Shown: in pieces, positions 36,819 through 47,723 of the stretch
Numbering within the stretch: the stretch's first letter is position 1
Layout: each line of letters starts with the position of its first letter
Source of the DNA: Geodermatophilus poikilotrophus
Lineage (GTDB): Bacteria > Actinomycetota > Actinomycetes > Mycobacteriales > Geodermatophilaceae
Assembly: GCF_900111455.1 (NCBI RefSeq)
Contig: NZ_FOIE01000006.1
Location: 186,001 to 250,000, forward strand
Reading direction: 5' to 3'
Length of the DNA: 64,000 bases
Made by a program: the position numbers and the translations under genes
Notes under the pieces: generated by a model
Told to the model about the DNA's origin: nothing
The model's database searches: none
What the model saw: only the letters and a program-made list of their open reading frames with translations

Positions 36819-37796
36819 ATGCCCGACCGCTGTGAAGTCCTGCCAGGCGACTCCGTCGTCGCGCGACGTGGAGGCGGCCTGCTGTGGGTGGACGCCCCCG
36901 GCTCGCCGGCCCTGGTCGCCGCGCTGCACGCCTGCCTGGGGGTGGCCGGCCCCGGCGCGGAGCGCGTCCTCGCGGCGGTCGCCGGTCAGGTCGCCGTCCT
37001 CGGCGGCAGCTCGGCGTCCTTCGCGCTCGTCCTCGTCGACACCGCGGGCGGCTCGGGCAACGGCACCGCGCTGTGGTGCGGCAAGGGCCAGCCGGCCGTG
37101 GACGGCGTCCCGGTGTCGGGCTCGTCGGTCGACGGCTGCACCCTCGCCAGCGGCTTCCAGCTCGGCCAGACCCTCTACGTCGGCCCCGGCCAGCCGGTGC
37201 CCACCATGCCGCCGGGGGTCGCCTACGACCTGATCGAGGGCACCGTCCCCGGCTCGGGGGCGATGCTGCAGCTGGCCGCGGCAGCACACCCGTCGTCGGC
37301 CGCCGCCCCGCAGGCGGCGCCGTCGTTCACCGCAGGCTCCGACGCGGGCTTCAGCAGCGCCGGGTCCTCCGGGTACGGCGCGACGGCCGCCCCCTCGCGC
37401 CCACAGGACGACGAGGGCGAGGCGACCGCCTTCTGGAAGCCGGAGGCCGCCCCCGCGCCGGTGCTGCGCTTCGACGACGGCCTGGTCGTGACCGTCGACG
37501 AGGACCTCGTGCTCGGCCGCCGTCCGGACAACCACGAGCTGGTCACCGCGGGCTCCGCCCGGCCGGTGCCCATCGCCGACACCCAGAACGTGCTCTCCTC
37601 GGCGCACGCCGCGATCCAGCGCAACGGCCGCGAGGTGTCGCTGGTCGACCTCGGGTCGCTCAACGGCACGCACGTCGCCGGTCCCGAGGCCACCGAGTGG
37701 ACCCAGCTCGAGCCCGGCGTGGCCCACCCGCTCTCCGACGGCGACCGCCTGCTGCTGGGGTGGACGGTCATCACCTTCGAGCAGCAGCCCGACTGA
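36819..37796 (+). CDS. FHA domain protein
   Basis: A 325-residue protein. The C-terminal about 100 residues form a forkhead-associated domain: VLGRRPDNHELV, the SSAHAAI loop, and LVDLGSLNGTHV, giving the conserved Gly-Arg, Ser-xx-His and Asn-Gly-Thr residues that read phosphothreonine. The N-terminal about 170 residues form a beta-rich region without a family I know, and the middle is Ala/Ser/Pro-rich. It probably docks to a Ser/Thr kinase substrate; no kinase is encoded in the window. It converges on glgX, so any link with glycogen metabolism is only positional. Confidence 0.8.
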   Translation: MPDRCEVLPGDSVVARRGGGLLWVDAPGSPALVAALHACLGVAGPGAERVLAAVAGQVAVLGGSSASFALVLVDTAGGSGNGTALWCGKGQPAVDGVPVSGSSVDGCTLASGFQLGQTLYVGPGQPVPTMPPGVAYDLIEGTVPGSGAMLQLAAAAHPSSAAAPQAAPSFTAGSDAGFSSAGSSGYGATAAPSRPQDDEGEATAFWKPEAAPAPVLRFDDGLVVTVDEDLVLGRRPDNHELVTAGSARPVPIADTQNVLSSAHAAIQRNGREVSLVDLGSLNGTHVAGPEATEWTQLEPGVAHPLSDGDRLLLGWTVITFEQQPD

Positions 37797-37799
37797 GGA

Positions 37800-37858
37800 A
37801 GGACCACCCTTCCCCCGACGCCTCGCAGGCTCGGCGCGGGACCCTGAAGGGTGGCCGT
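37800..37858. repeat. Intergenic palindrome (type 2-related)
   Basis: GGACCACCCTTC pairs with GAAGGGTGGCC around a CGCCTCGCAGGCTCGGCGCGGG core. The arms differ from other copies, but the changes on one side are matched on the other, which suggests selection for pairing. Confidence 0.7.
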
Positions 37859-37885
37859 GCCCGCGAGAGCGTTGAGCCGGCCACT

Positions 37886-37945
37886 GCCGGCGTTCCCCGC
37901 GCTGTGCCGACGCTGCGGTACCGGCACAGCACGAGGGACCCCGGC
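37886..37945. terminator. Long hairpin between convergent FHA and glgX genes
   Basis: A 24-bp imperfect stem (37886-37909 with 37922-37945) whose inner eight pairs CTGTGCCG/CGGCACAG are perfect, with a 12-base loop. It is unrelated to the palindrome family just upstream. It is a likely terminator for glgX and/or the FHA gene. Confidence 0.55.
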
Positions 37946-37977
37946 GGTGCGGCAGGGGACGGCACCGGGCCGCGGCG

Positions 37978-40110
<2,133 letters not shown>

Positions 40111-40174
40111 GGCAGCGATCCTGACAGCACCGGCCGACCCGGGGTCGCAGCGGCGCGGGTGCGGTGCGGGTTGG

Positions 40175-40187
40175 TTGGATGGGGGGC
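40175..40187 (+). promoter_or_regulatory. -10 element of the ABC ATPase gene
   Basis: TTGGAT at 40175-40180 lies seven bases before the GTG at 40188. The arrangement matches other leaderless starts in the window and is the reason for choosing this start. Confidence 0.35.
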
Positions 40188-40979
40188 GTGTCGAGCGATC
40201 CGGTCGTCGAGATGCAGGGTGTGGACGTCGTCCGGGGGGAGACGTGCCTGCTGCGCGGGATCGACTGGACGGTCGAGGCCGACCAGCGCTGGGTGGTCCT
40301 CGGTCCGAACGGCGCGGGCAAGACGACGCTGCTGCAGCTGGCCGCGGCGCAGATGCACCCCACGCGGGGGACGGTCACGCTGCTCGGCGAGACCCTCGGC
40401 GCGGTCGACGTCTTCGAGCTGCGGCCGCGGATCGGGCTGACCAGCGCCGCGCTGGCCCAGCGGATCGAGCCCGGCGAGCGCACCGGCGACGTCGTCCTCT
40501 CCGCCGGGTACGCCGTGGTCGGCCGCTGGCGGGAGCGCTACGACGTCGACGACCTCACCCGCGCAGCGGTGCTCATGCAGCAGTGGGGCGTGACCCCGAT
40601 GGCGCACCGCCCGTTCGGCACGCTCAGCGAGGGCGAGCGCAAGCGGGTGCAGATCGCCCGTGCGCTCATGCCCGACCCGGAGCTGCTGCTGCTCGACGAG
40701 CCGGGCGCAGGCCTGGACCTCGGCGGCCGCGAGGACCTGGTCAGCCGGCTGACGGACCTGGCCCGCTACCTCCACGCCCCCGCCCAGGTCCTGGTGACCC
40801 ACCACGTCGAGGAGATCCCGCCCGGTTACACCCACGCGCTGCTGCTGCGCGGCGGGCAGCTCGTGGCGGCCGGCCCGATGGACCAGGTGGTCACCCAGGA
40901 GGCGCTGTCGGAGACCTTCGGGCTGGCGCTGCAGGTGCAGCGCTCCGACGGGCGCTGGACCGCCCGCCGGGCCGCCTGA
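40188..40979 (+). CDS. ABC transporter ATP-binding protein, stand-alone
   Basis: A 263-residue ABC ATPase with Walker A GPNGAGKTT, Q-loop region, signature LSEGERKRV (a variant of LSGGQ), Walker B LLLLDEPGAGLD and the switch His in LVTHHVEE. No permease or binding protein is adjacent. The family resembles YlmA/ModF-like stand-alone ATPases, and Mtb Rv3041c occupies a comparable place near echA and etf genes (from memory). The substrate is unknown. An ATG three codons upstream (40179) is an alternative start. Confidence 0.82.
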   Translation: MSSDPVVEMQGVDVVRGETCLLRGIDWTVEADQRWVVLGPNGAGKTTLLQLAAAQMHPTRGTVTLLGETLGAVDVFELRPRIGLTSAALAQRIEPGERTGDVVLSAGYAVVGRWRERYDVDDLTRAAVLMQQWGVTPMAHRPFGTLSEGERKRVQIARALMPDPELLLLDEPGAGLDLGGREDLVSRLTDLARYLHAPAQVLVTHHVEEIPPGYTHALLLRGGQLVAAGPMDQVVTQEALSETFGLALQVQRSDGRWTARRAA

Positions 40980-41002
40980 GAGAGGTGAGAGGACCCGGCG
41001 AA

Positions 41003-41104
41003 GGACCCCCTGCCCCCCGCTCCTCGTGGAGGGGCCCCGTCCTCCCCACCCTTCGCAGGCTCAGGGCGGGACCCGGGCCGGGGATGGGAACCCTGCAGGG
41101 GGCC
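41003..41104. repeat. Nested composite palindrome (type 1 inside type 2)
   Basis: Outer arms GGACCCCCTGC (41003-41013) and GCAGGGGGCC (41095-41104) enclose a type 1 unit at about 41031-41085 (GGCCCCGTCC to GGGCCGGGG). The proposed ATG of the next gene (41084) lies inside its right part. Confidence 0.65.
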
Positions 41105-42814
41105 ACCTCGCGAGCTGCGAGCGGGGCCGCGCCGGTCCGCGCGCTCCGCGGTCCGTCGCTTCCCGCGGTCGTGGCCGGCGTCGCGCTGGCCCTCGGCGTC
41201 GTCGTCCAGCTGCTGCCGCTGGTGCTCTTCCCCACGGTGCTCAGCCAGGACGGCCCCGCGCACGTGGCCGGCGCCTGGGTCCTGCTCCACTCCGGGGACG
41301 ACGACGCCACCGGCGCGCTGCTGCGCGAGCACTACCGCAGCGACCTGACGCCGGTGCCCAACATGCTGGCCACGCTGCTGCTGGTTGCCCTGCTGCCCCT
41401 GGCCGGCCCGGACGGCGCGGAGGCGCTGCTGGTCGCCGGGCTCGTCCTCGGCCTGGTCGCCGCGCTGGCCTGCGTGGTGCGCGCCCTGGACCGGCGGGCC
41501 TGGTGGCTCGCCGCGGCCGCGCTGCCCCTCGCCGGCAGCCACCTGGTGGCCTACGGCTTCTACAACTACGTGCTCGGCGTGGTCGGGGCGCTGCTCGTCC
41601 TCGCGGTGGCGCTGCGCCGCCGCGACGGGTGGCGGCTGGCCGGGACGGCGGGGCTGGCCGCCCTGCTCGTGCTGACCTGGAGCGCGCACCTGCTGCCGTG
41701 GGTGTTCGCGGCGGGCAGCGTGCTGGTGCTGGCCGGGGTCCGCACCGTCGGCGCCGTCCGCGGCGGCCGCCCGGTCCCGGCCGCCGTACGGCAGCACGCC
41801 GTCCCGGTCCTGCTCGCCGCCGTGCCCTCGGCAGCGCTGACCGCCCGCTACCTCGCCACGGGGGAGGGGCCACCGGCCGAGGGCGAGGTCGAGCCGTCGC
41901 CGGCGCGGCTCGGCGCGCTGCTGACCGGGCTGCGGCCGTTCGTCACCGGCTGGGGCGCGGAGCGGCTGCCGGCGCTGCTCACCGTCGTCGTGCTCGCCGT
42001 CCTCGCTGCCGCGGCGCTGCGGCGGGCGCGGCCGGGGGGCCCCGGCCTGGGACCGGAGCGGGTCGCGCTCGGGCTGCTGCTGGCCGGTGTCACGGTGGTC
42101 TACTGGCTGACGCCGGACCGGCTGGGCGAGGACTTCGGCTTCCTCGCCGCCCGGCTGGCCTGGTTCCCGCCGCTGCTGCTGGTGCTGTGGGCGGCCACGC
42201 GCGCTCCGGGCCCGCGGGTCGGCGCCGCCGCGACCGTGTTCCTGGTGGTCGCGGCCTCGGCCGCCGCGCTCGGCCGGCTGCCCGCGCAGACCGCCGCGGC
42301 CGGCGAGGTCGGCGAGCTGCTGGCGCTGGCCGACCGGATCCCGCCCGGCTCCACCGTCGCCGTCCTGCAGTACGACCGGTCGGTGGTCTGGCCCGGCACG
42401 GGGGCGCCGGACCCGCTGCGCCACGAGTCCAGCCGGCTGGCGGTCCGCGCCGGGGGCGTCGACGTCGGCCACTACGAGGCGGTGCACGACTACTTCCAGG
42501 TGCGCTTCGACGGGCCGCCGTACCTGCGCCAGCGGCTGGACCCTGATCCGGAGATGCACGGACTGGAGCGCATCCCGCCGGTGGTCGACCTCCCCGCCGT
42601 CCGCGGCGACCTCGACGCGGTCGTGGTGCTGGGCCTGGACCGGGCCGGCGACGACGTGCAGCGGGCCGAGGGCACCCGGGAGGTCACCGCAGAGCTGCGC
42701 ACCCACTACGCACGGGTGGCGACCTCGCCGTCCGGCCTGGCGGTGCTGTGGCGCGCCGACCCGCCGTCCGGTCACACTGCGGCCGGTGGCAGCGCGGCCA
42801 CCCCCCAGGGGTGA
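41084..42814 (+). CDS. Multi-pass membrane protein, GT-C glycosyltransferase-like
   Basis: A 576-residue protein with about ten hydrophobic segments. A short first loop reads LSQDGPAHVAGAWVLL; the Asp-Gly-Pro-Ala-His pattern resembles the catalytic loop of GT-C type (GT39-like) polyprenyl-sugar transferases. The C-terminal about 180 residues are soluble and probably extracytoplasmic. The function as glycosyltransferase is inferred from this pattern and from the GT39-like neighbour. The start is uncertain: the ATG at 41084 lies within a repeat arm and has no spaced ribosome-binding site, and a GTG at 41171 would still keep the first helix. Confidence 0.55.
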   Translation: MGTLQGATSRAASGAAPVRALRGPSLPAVVAGVALALGVVVQLLPLVLFPTVLSQDGPAHVAGAWVLLHSGDDDATGALLREHYRSDLTPVPNMLATLLLVALLPLAGPDGAEALLVAGLVLGLVAALACVVRALDRRAWWLAAAALPLAGSHLVAYGFYNYVLGVVGALLVLAVALRRRDGWRLAGTAGLAALLVLTWSAHLLPWVFAAGSVLVLAGVRTVGAVRGGRPVPAAVRQHAVPVLLAAVPSAALTARYLATGEGPPAEGEVEPSPARLGALLTGLRPFVTGWGAERLPALLTVVVLAVLAAAALRRARPGGPGLGPERVALGLLLAGVTVVYWLTPDRLGEDFGFLAARLAWFPPLLLVLWAATRAPGPRVGAAATVFLVVAASAAALGRLPAQTAAAGEVGELLALADRIPPGSTVAVLQYDRSVVWPGTGAPDPLRHESSRLAVRAGGVDVGHYEAVHDYFQVRFDGPPYLRQRLDPDPEMHGLERIPPVVDLPAVRGDLDAVVVLGLDRAGDDVQRAEGTREVTAELRTHYARVATSPSGLAVLWRADPPSGHTAAGGSAATPQG

Positions 42815-43083
42815 CCCGCAGGTTCCGGTGACGGACCATGGGGGTAGACGGGTTTGGCCACGTCCGGGACGAGGACGTGGCGCACCAGTCCCGGGACGCC
42901 GGGAGAGTTGCGGAGGACGCGTGCGCAGGCCACAGCCGGGGACCGGCTCTCCCGCCGACGTCGGGCTCGGAGGACCTGCCGTTCCCGAGGCGACCGGAGA
43001 GGACGTCCGCGTCACGGTCACCGGGACCGGCACCGTCGTCGGCGCGGTCCGGTCCGCCGGGTGCCGGCTCGACCGTCGTACGC
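42815..43083. other. Intergenic region with one hairpin
   Basis: 269 bp between two membrane protein genes. A hairpin GCCACGTCC...GGACGTGGC (about 42857-42881, nine perfect pairs, seven-base loop) is the only structure I see. No family palindrome is present. An in-frame ATG at 42838 could extend the next gene through this region, but the extension is Arg/Pro/Ser-rich and not protein-like. Confidence 0.4.
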
Positions 43084-44718
43084 GTGTCGTCTAGGCCCGG
43101 CGGCACGCAGGCCGCTCCTCCCACCACCCTCCAGCGCCCGGCGCCGGCGCGACCGGGCCGCCGGTCGGCAGCGTGGCCCCGCCTCGGGGAGCGCCCGGGC
43201 CAGCCGTGGGCGGTCGTCGTGCTCGCCGTCGTCCTCGGCGGCCTCGTCACCGCCGGGGTCGTCGCCCGCTTCGTCGCACCGCCGGAGCTGTGGCTCGACG
43301 AGGCGCAGAGCGTCGCGATCGCCCGGCTGCCGCTGCCGGAGCTGTTCGCCGCGCTGGAGCAGGACGGCTCGCCGCCGCTGTACTACCTGCTGCTGCACGT
43401 CTGGATCGCGCTGTTCGGGGAGAGCGCCACCGCGGTGCGCGTCCTGTCGGCGGGGATCAGCGTCCTGACGCTGCCGCTGGCCTGGCACGTCGCCCGCCGG
43501 CTGGCCGGTCGCCGCGTCGCGGGCGCCCTGGTCGTGCTGCTCGCCACCTCGCCCTTCCTGATCCGCTACGCCAGCGAGACGCGGATGTACGCGCTGCTGG
43601 TGCTGCTGACCGTGCTCGGTGTCGGCGCCGCCGCCGCGGTGGTGCGCCGTCCCGGTGCCGGGCCGGTCCTCCGCCTCGGTGTGGTCGTCGGCGCCCTGCT
43701 CCTCACGCACGTGTGGGCCTTCCACGTCGTGGCGGTCACCGGGCTGCTCGCGCTCGCGCTGCTGCCGGTCCGCCGCGGCCCGGCGCTGCGCCTGCTCGCC
43801 GGGCTGGCCGTGGGCGGGCTGCTGTTCACCCCGTGGGTGTTCTCGCTGCTCGTGCAGCTGGCGCACACCGGGACGCCGTGGGCCGCGCCGCCCGCCTTCG
43901 CCGTGCTGACCCTGGCGCTGGAGGCCTGGCAGGGCGGGCCCCAGGTGCGCGCCCACGTCCTCGGGACGGCGCTGCTGCTGCTGGCCGCCCTGGGTCTGCT
44001 CGCCGCGGCCGCCGCCCGGCGTCCCGGCGAGCGCACGGTGCTGCTGTCGCTGCGGCCGCGGCCCTCGCGTGCGGTCCTGCTGGCGCTGTCGCTGGGCACC
44101 CTGCTGGTGGCCGGCGCGGTGAGCGGGCTGACGGGCACGGCGGTCGCCGGCCGCTACACCAGCATCGCCGTGGTGGGGTTCCTCGCGCTGGCCGCCCTGG
44201 GCGTCGCGGCCCTGCCCGGGACCGGTGTGCGCGCCACCGGGCTGGTCGTCGTCGCCGGGCTCGGGCTGGTCACCGCACTGCCGCAGCTGACCGACCCGCG
44301 CACCCAGGCGGGGGAGCTCGCCCAGGCGCTCGACGACGCCAGCCCCGGCGACGTCGTCGTCTTCTGCCCCGACCAGCTCGGGCCCTCGGTGGCCCGGCTG
44401 ATCCCGCCGGAGGCCGGGCTGGACCTGGTCGTCTACCCGGACCTGCGCCCGGCCGACCGGGTCGACTGGACCGACTACGAGGACCGCATGACGGGCACCC
44501 CGTCGGGCGCCGTCGCCGCCGACGTGCTGGAGCGCGCCGGCGACGGGTCGGCCGTATGGGTGGTCACCGGGCCGGGTTACCGGGTGCCCTCGACCCAGCG
44601 CTGCGGGTTCCTGGTCGACGCGCTCGAGGCCGCCCGCGGGCCGGCCGAGCTCGTCGTGGCGCCCGATCGCCGCGTGTTCGAGGACAGCCGGCTGCAGTAC
44701 CTGCCGCCGGTCGCCTGA
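43084..44718 (+). CDS. GT39-like membrane glycosyltransferase
   Basis: A 544-residue multi-pass protein. The first periplasmic loop has WLDEAQSVAIARLPLPEL and then DGSPPLYYLLLHVW; the Asp-Glu and SPPLYY patterns are those of the ArnT/PMT-like GT-C superfamily that uses polyprenyl-phosphate sugars. About ten hydrophobic helices follow, and a soluble C-terminal domain of about 150 residues (SPGDVVVFCPDQLGPSVARL). The acceptor is unknown. The GTG at 43084 is preferred because upstream sequence in frame lacks protein character. It probably forms a pair with the preceding GT-C-like gene. Confidence 0.7.
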   Translation: MSSRPGGTQAAPPTTLQRPAPARPGRRSAAWPRLGERPGQPWAVVVLAVVLGGLVTAGVVARFVAPPELWLDEAQSVAIARLPLPELFAALEQDGSPPLYYLLLHVWIALFGESATAVRVLSAGISVLTLPLAWHVARRLAGRRVAGALVVLLATSPFLIRYASETRMYALLVLLTVLGVGAAAAVVRRPGAGPVLRLGVVVGALLLTHVWAFHVVAVTGLLALALLPVRRGPALRLLAGLAVGGLLFTPWVFSLLVQLAHTGTPWAAPPAFAVLTLALEAWQGGPQVRAHVLGTALLLLAALGLLAAAAARRPGERTVLLSLRPRPSRAVLLALSLGTLLVAGAVSGLTGTAVAGRYTSIAVVGFLALAALGVAALPGTGVRATGLVVVAGLGLVTALPQLTDPRTQAGELAQALDDASPGDVVVFCPDQLGPSVARLIPPEAGLDLVVYPDLRPADRVDWTDYEDRMTGTPSGAVAADVLERAGDGSAVWVVTGPGYRVPSTQRCGFLVDALEAARGPAELVVAPDRRVFEDSRLQYLPPVA

Positions 44719-44721
44719 AGA

Positions 44722-44783
44722 AGGACCCCGCTGCCCCCACCACGCGCGAGCTCGCGGCGGGGCCCTGCAGAGGGGCCGTTCCA
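44722..44783. repeat. Type 2 intergenic palindrome
   Basis: GGACCCCGCTGCCCCCACC pairs imperfectly with GGCGGGGCCCTGCAGAGGGGCC. The following GTTCCA is shared with the copies at 12244 and 47564. It lies 3 bp after the membrane protein stop. Confidence 0.75.
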
Positions 44784-44829
44784 GTACCTCCCCGGGGCCG
44801 CCCGCCGGGGGCTGCGGCGGACCGCTGGC

Positions 44830-44866
44830 TAGGGTGCGGGCGACGACGTCGTCCACCCCCAGGAGG
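44830..44866 (+). promoter_or_regulatory. echA promoter and ribosome-binding site
   Basis: A -10-like TAGGGT at 44830-44835 and AGGAGG at 44861-44866 precede the GTG start. A short leader of about 30 bases is predicted, unlike the leaderless genes. Confidence 0.45.
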
Positions 44867-44871
44867 TCCCC

Positions 44872-45657
44872 GTGGCAGAGCCGGAGTTCGTGACGCTGCA
44901 GGTCGAGGACGGGGTGGGGACCATCCGCCTCGACCGGCCCAAGATGAATGCGATCGACGAGCAGCTGCACATGGAGGTCCGCGCCGCGGCCCTGGAGGCC
45001 GGGAAGCGCGAGGACGTGCGGGCCGTCGTCGTCTACGGCGGTGAGCGGGTGTTCGCCGCCGGCGCCGACATCAAGGCGATGTCCCAGCTCGACGGCCACA
45101 GCATGGTCGCCTGGGGCCGCGAGCTCACCGACTCCTTCACCGCCGTCCAGGAGATCCCCAAGCCGGTGATCGCCGCGATCACCGGCTACGCGCTGGGCGG
45201 CGGCTACGAGCTGGCCCTGTGCGCCGACTTCCGGGTCATGGGCGCCGGCGCGAAGGTCGGCCAGCCCGAGATCCTCCTCGGCGTCATCCCCGGCGCGGGC
45301 GGCACCCAGCGGCTGGCCCGGTTGGTCGGCCCGGCCAAGGCGAAGGACCTGGTCTTCACCGGCCGGCACGTCGGAGCGGAGGAGGCGATGGAGATCGGGC
45401 TGGCCGACGCGGTCGTCCCCGACGCGGAGGTGTACGAGACGGCGGTGGCCATGGCGCGCAAGTTCGCCGCCGGCCCGCCGCTGGCGCTGGCCGCCGCCAA
45501 GAGGGCGATCGACGAGGGCCTGGACCGGCCGCTGCGCGAGGGCCTGCTCCTGGAGAGCCGGCTCTTCGCCGAGCTGTTCGACACCGAGGACCAGGCGACC
45601 GGCATGCGCTCGTTCCTCGAGAACGGTCCCGGCAAGGCGACCTTCACCGGGCGCTGA
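44872..45657 (+). CDS. echA: Enoyl-CoA hydratase
   Basis: A 261-residue crotonase that adds water to 2-enoyl-CoA. Both catalytic glutamates are present, in GGGYELAL and GQPEILLG, along with the oxyanion segments FAAGADIKAM and GYALGGG, so it is a canonical hydratase, unlike the crotonase at 5839. It may link crotonyl-CoA and 3-hydroxybutyryl-CoA for Ccr. The GTG start has a perfect AGGAGG. The neighbouring etfBA operon on the same strand fits beta-oxidation or the ethylmalonyl-CoA route. Mtb echA17 occupies a similar place (from memory). Confidence 0.92.
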   Translation: MAEPEFVTLQVEDGVGTIRLDRPKMNAIDEQLHMEVRAAALEAGKREDVRAVVVYGGERVFAAGADIKAMSQLDGHSMVAWGRELTDSFTAVQEIPKPVIAAITGYALGGGYELALCADFRVMGAGAKVGQPEILLGVIPGAGGTQRLARLVGPAKAKDLVFTGRHVGAEEAMEIGLADAVVPDAEVYETAVAMARKFAAGPPLALAAAKRAIDEGLDRPLREGLLLESRLFAELFDTEDQATGMRSFLENGPGKATFTGR

Positions 45658-45709
45658 GCCACCCCGGGCCGGAGTGACCCAGCTCACCCAGGCCCCCCGG
45701 CAGCAGGGT

Positions 45710-45735
45710 CGTTACCGGCCGGTAACGTCCACTAT
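45710..45735 (+). promoter_or_regulatory. etfBA promoter with perfect 18-bp palindromic operator
   Basis: CGTTACCGGCCGGTAACG at 45710-45727 is a perfect palindrome and the best copy of the motif shared with ecm, ccr and the hydroxyacyl-CoA dehydrogenase gene. A -10-like CACTAT (45730-45735) follows at once, so the site covers the -35/spacer region. The leader is about 45 bases and contains GGAGG. Confidence 0.65.
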
Positions 45736-45787
45736 CGGAGCAGGCGGGCGACGGCCCGCGCCCTTTGTGCGTGGAGGTGGGTTGACG

Positions 45788-46567
45788 ATGGACATCGTCG
45801 TTCTGGTCAAGCAGGTCCCCGACTCCGGGAGCGAGCGCACCCTGGACTCGGCGGACAACACCGTCGCCCGGGGGAGCGCGGACAACGTCGTCAACGAGAT
45901 CGACGAGTACGCCATCGAGGAGGCCCTCGTCCTCAAGGAGGCCCACGGCGGCGAGGTCACCGTGCTGACCGTCGGCCCGGACTCGGCGGCCGACGCGATC
46001 CGCAAGGCCCTGTCGATGGGCGCGGACAAGGCCGTGCACGTGGTGGACGACGCCATCCACGGCGCCTGTGCCCCGCAGACCAGCGCCATCCTGGCCGCCG
46101 CGCTGCAGCAGATGTCCTTCGACATCGTGCTGTGCGGTGCGGAGTCCACCGACGGCCAGCTGTCGGTGATGCCGGCGCTGCTGGCCGAGCGGCTGGGCAT
46201 CCCGCAGCTGTCGGGCGCCCGCAAGCTCACCGTCGAGGGCGGCGTGGCGCGGGTCGAGCGGCAGACCGACGGCGGCTTCTGGGCGCTGGAGGCGCCGCTG
46301 CCGGCGGTCGTGTCCACCTGGGACACCATCAACGAGCCGCGCTACCCCTCGTTCAAGGGGATCATGGCCGCCAAGAAGAAGCCGGTGGAGAAGAAGTCGC
46401 TCGCCGACCTCGGCATCGACCCCTCGACCGTGGGCCTGGCGACGGCGACCAGCCAGGTCGTCGACTTCGCCGGCCGCCCGCCCAAGGGGGCCGGTGTCAA
46501 GGTCAACGACGAGGGCGACGGCGCCGCCCAGCTGGTCGACTTCCTGGCCGCCCAGAAGATCGTCTGA
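45788..46567 (+). CDS. etfB: Electron transfer flavoprotein, beta subunit
   Basis: A 259-residue subunit that, with EtfA, carries electrons from acyl-CoA dehydrogenases to the quinone pool. It has the opening MDIVVLVKQVPDSGSE, the AMP-binding region around NEIDEYAIEEAL and VLCGAESTDGQLSVMPALLAE, and a C-terminal arm with lysine-rich AKKKPVEKKS near the recognition loop. The ATG has GGAGG about ten bases upstream. etfA begins 31 bp downstream. Methylsuccinyl-CoA dehydrogenase of the ethylmalonyl-CoA pathway, not encoded here, would use this ETF. Confidence 0.94.
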   Translation: MDIVVLVKQVPDSGSERTLDSADNTVARGSADNVVNEIDEYAIEEALVLKEAHGGEVTVLTVGPDSAADAIRKALSMGADKAVHVVDDAIHGACAPQTSAILAAALQQMSFDIVLCGAESTDGQLSVMPALLAERLGIPQLSGARKLTVEGGVARVERQTDGGFWALEAPLPAVVSTWDTINEPRYPSFKGIMAAKKKPVEKKSLADLGIDPSTVGLATATSQVVDFAGRPPKGAGVKVNDEGDGAAQLVDFLAAQKIV

Positions 46568-46598
46568 GCCGGATCGAAGCGCAGGAGGAGACACAGTC

Positions 46599-47561
46599 AT
46601 GGCAGAGGTCCTGGTCCTCGTCGAGCTCAACCCGACCGGTGAGGGCGTCCGCAAGACCACGCTGGAGGCGCTGACCGCCGCCCGCGCGCTGGGTGAGCCC
46701 GCAGCGGTCGTCGTCGGCGGCCCCGGCACGGCCGCCGCCGCCAGGGCGCAGCTGGCCGAGTACGGCGCGCAGCGGGTCTACGTCGCCGAGTCCGAGGAGG
46801 TCGACCAGTTCCTGGTCGCACCCAAGGCCGAGGTGCTCGCCCAGCTGGTGGCCGAGAAGTCCCCGGCCGCGGTCGTCATCCCCTCCTCCCCGGAGGGCAA
46901 GGAGATCGCCGGCCGGCTGGCCATCAAGACCGGCAGCGGCTTCCTGACCGACGTCACCGAGATCGCCCCCGACGGCACCGCGACGCAGGTCGCCTTCGCC
47001 GGAGCGACGATCGTGCACTCCAAGGTCACCGTCGGCACCCCGATCTACACCGTGCGCGGCAACTCGGTCACCCCCGAGCCCGCGCCCGGCGCGGCCGAGG
47101 AGGAGCAGGTGGCCGTGCAGCTGTCCGACGCCGCCAGGGCCACCCGCGTCGTCGACCGGGTCGTGGAGCAGAAGTCCTCGCGCCCGGAGCTGACCGAGGC
47201 CTCGATCGTCGTCTCCGGTGGTCGCGGTGTCGCCTCGGCGGAAAACTTCTCCGTCATCGAGGCGCTCGCCGACTCCCTCGGTGCGGCGGTCGGCGCCTCC
47301 CGGGCCGCGGTCGACTCCGGCTACTACCCGCACACCTTCCAGGTTGGGCAGACCGGCAAGACCGTCTCGCCCCAGCTCTACATCGCGGTCGGCATCTCCG
47401 GGGCCATCCAGCACCGGGCCGGCATGCAGACCTCGAAGACGATCGTCGCGGTCAACAAGGACCCCGAGGCGCCGATCTTCGAGCTGGCCGACTTCGGCGT
47501 CGTGGGCGACCTGAACACCGTCGTCCCGCAGGCCACCGAGGCCATCACCGCCCGCAAGTAA
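46599..47561 (+). CDS. etfA: Electron transfer flavoprotein, alpha subunit
   Basis: A 320-residue partner of EtfB that binds FAD. The N-terminal domain opens with AEVLVLVE. The C-terminal FAD domain has the signatures [48 protein letters not shown] and [20 protein letters not shown]. The ATG at 46599 has AGGAGGAG at 46583-46590. It is cotranscribed with etfB under the palindromic operator. A type 2 palindrome follows the TAA stop. Confidence 0.95.
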   Translation: MAEVLVLVELNPTGEGVRKTTLEALTAARALGEPAAVVVGGPGTAAAARAQLAEYGAQRVYVAESEEVDQFLVAPKAEVLAQLVAEKSPAAVVIPSSPEGKEIAGRLAIKTGSGFLTDVTEIAPDGTATQVAFAGATIVHSKVTVGTPIYTVRGNSVTPEPAPGAAEEEQVAVQLSDAARATRVVDRVVEQKSSRPELTEASIVVSGGRGVASAENFSVIEALADSLGAAVGASRAAVDSGYYPHTFQVGQTGKTVSPQLYIAVGISGAIQHRAGMQTSKTIVAVNKDPEAPIFELADFGVVGDLNTVVPQATEAITARK

Positions 47562-47563
47562 GA

Positions 47564-47628
47564 GGACCTCGCTGCCCCCCACGCCTCGCTGACGCTCGGC
47601 GCGGGCCCCTGCAGCGAGGCCGTTCCAG
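47564..47628. repeat. Type 2 intergenic palindrome
   Basis: GGACCTCGCTGC (47565-47576) pairs with GCAGCGAGGCC (47611-47621). The inner CGCCTCGCTGACGCTCGGCGCGGG repeats the family core. It lies 2 bp after the etfA stop and is the likely end of the etfBA transcript. Confidence 0.75.
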
Positions 47629-47723
47629 CACGTCGCGGCGTCGAGCGCCGGTTCCCGTCGGGGGCCGGCGCTCGACGTCTGTCCGGCGGGAAGTGCCCGG
47701 GTGCCGACGGGGTTGGCTGAGAG

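Noticed and set aside
33879-37727. A 1282-codon open frame on the minus strand across glgP and the FHA gene
   Set aside because: It is an antisense shadow of glgP and the FHA gene. Its product is Arg/Gly/His/Val-rich with no domain, as expected when GC-rich third positions keep other frames open.
42857-42881. Hairpin in the leader of the GT39-like gene as a riboswitch
   Set aside because: Nine base pairs and a seven-base loop alone do not match any riboswitch class I know. It may be a weak terminator of the upstream gene.
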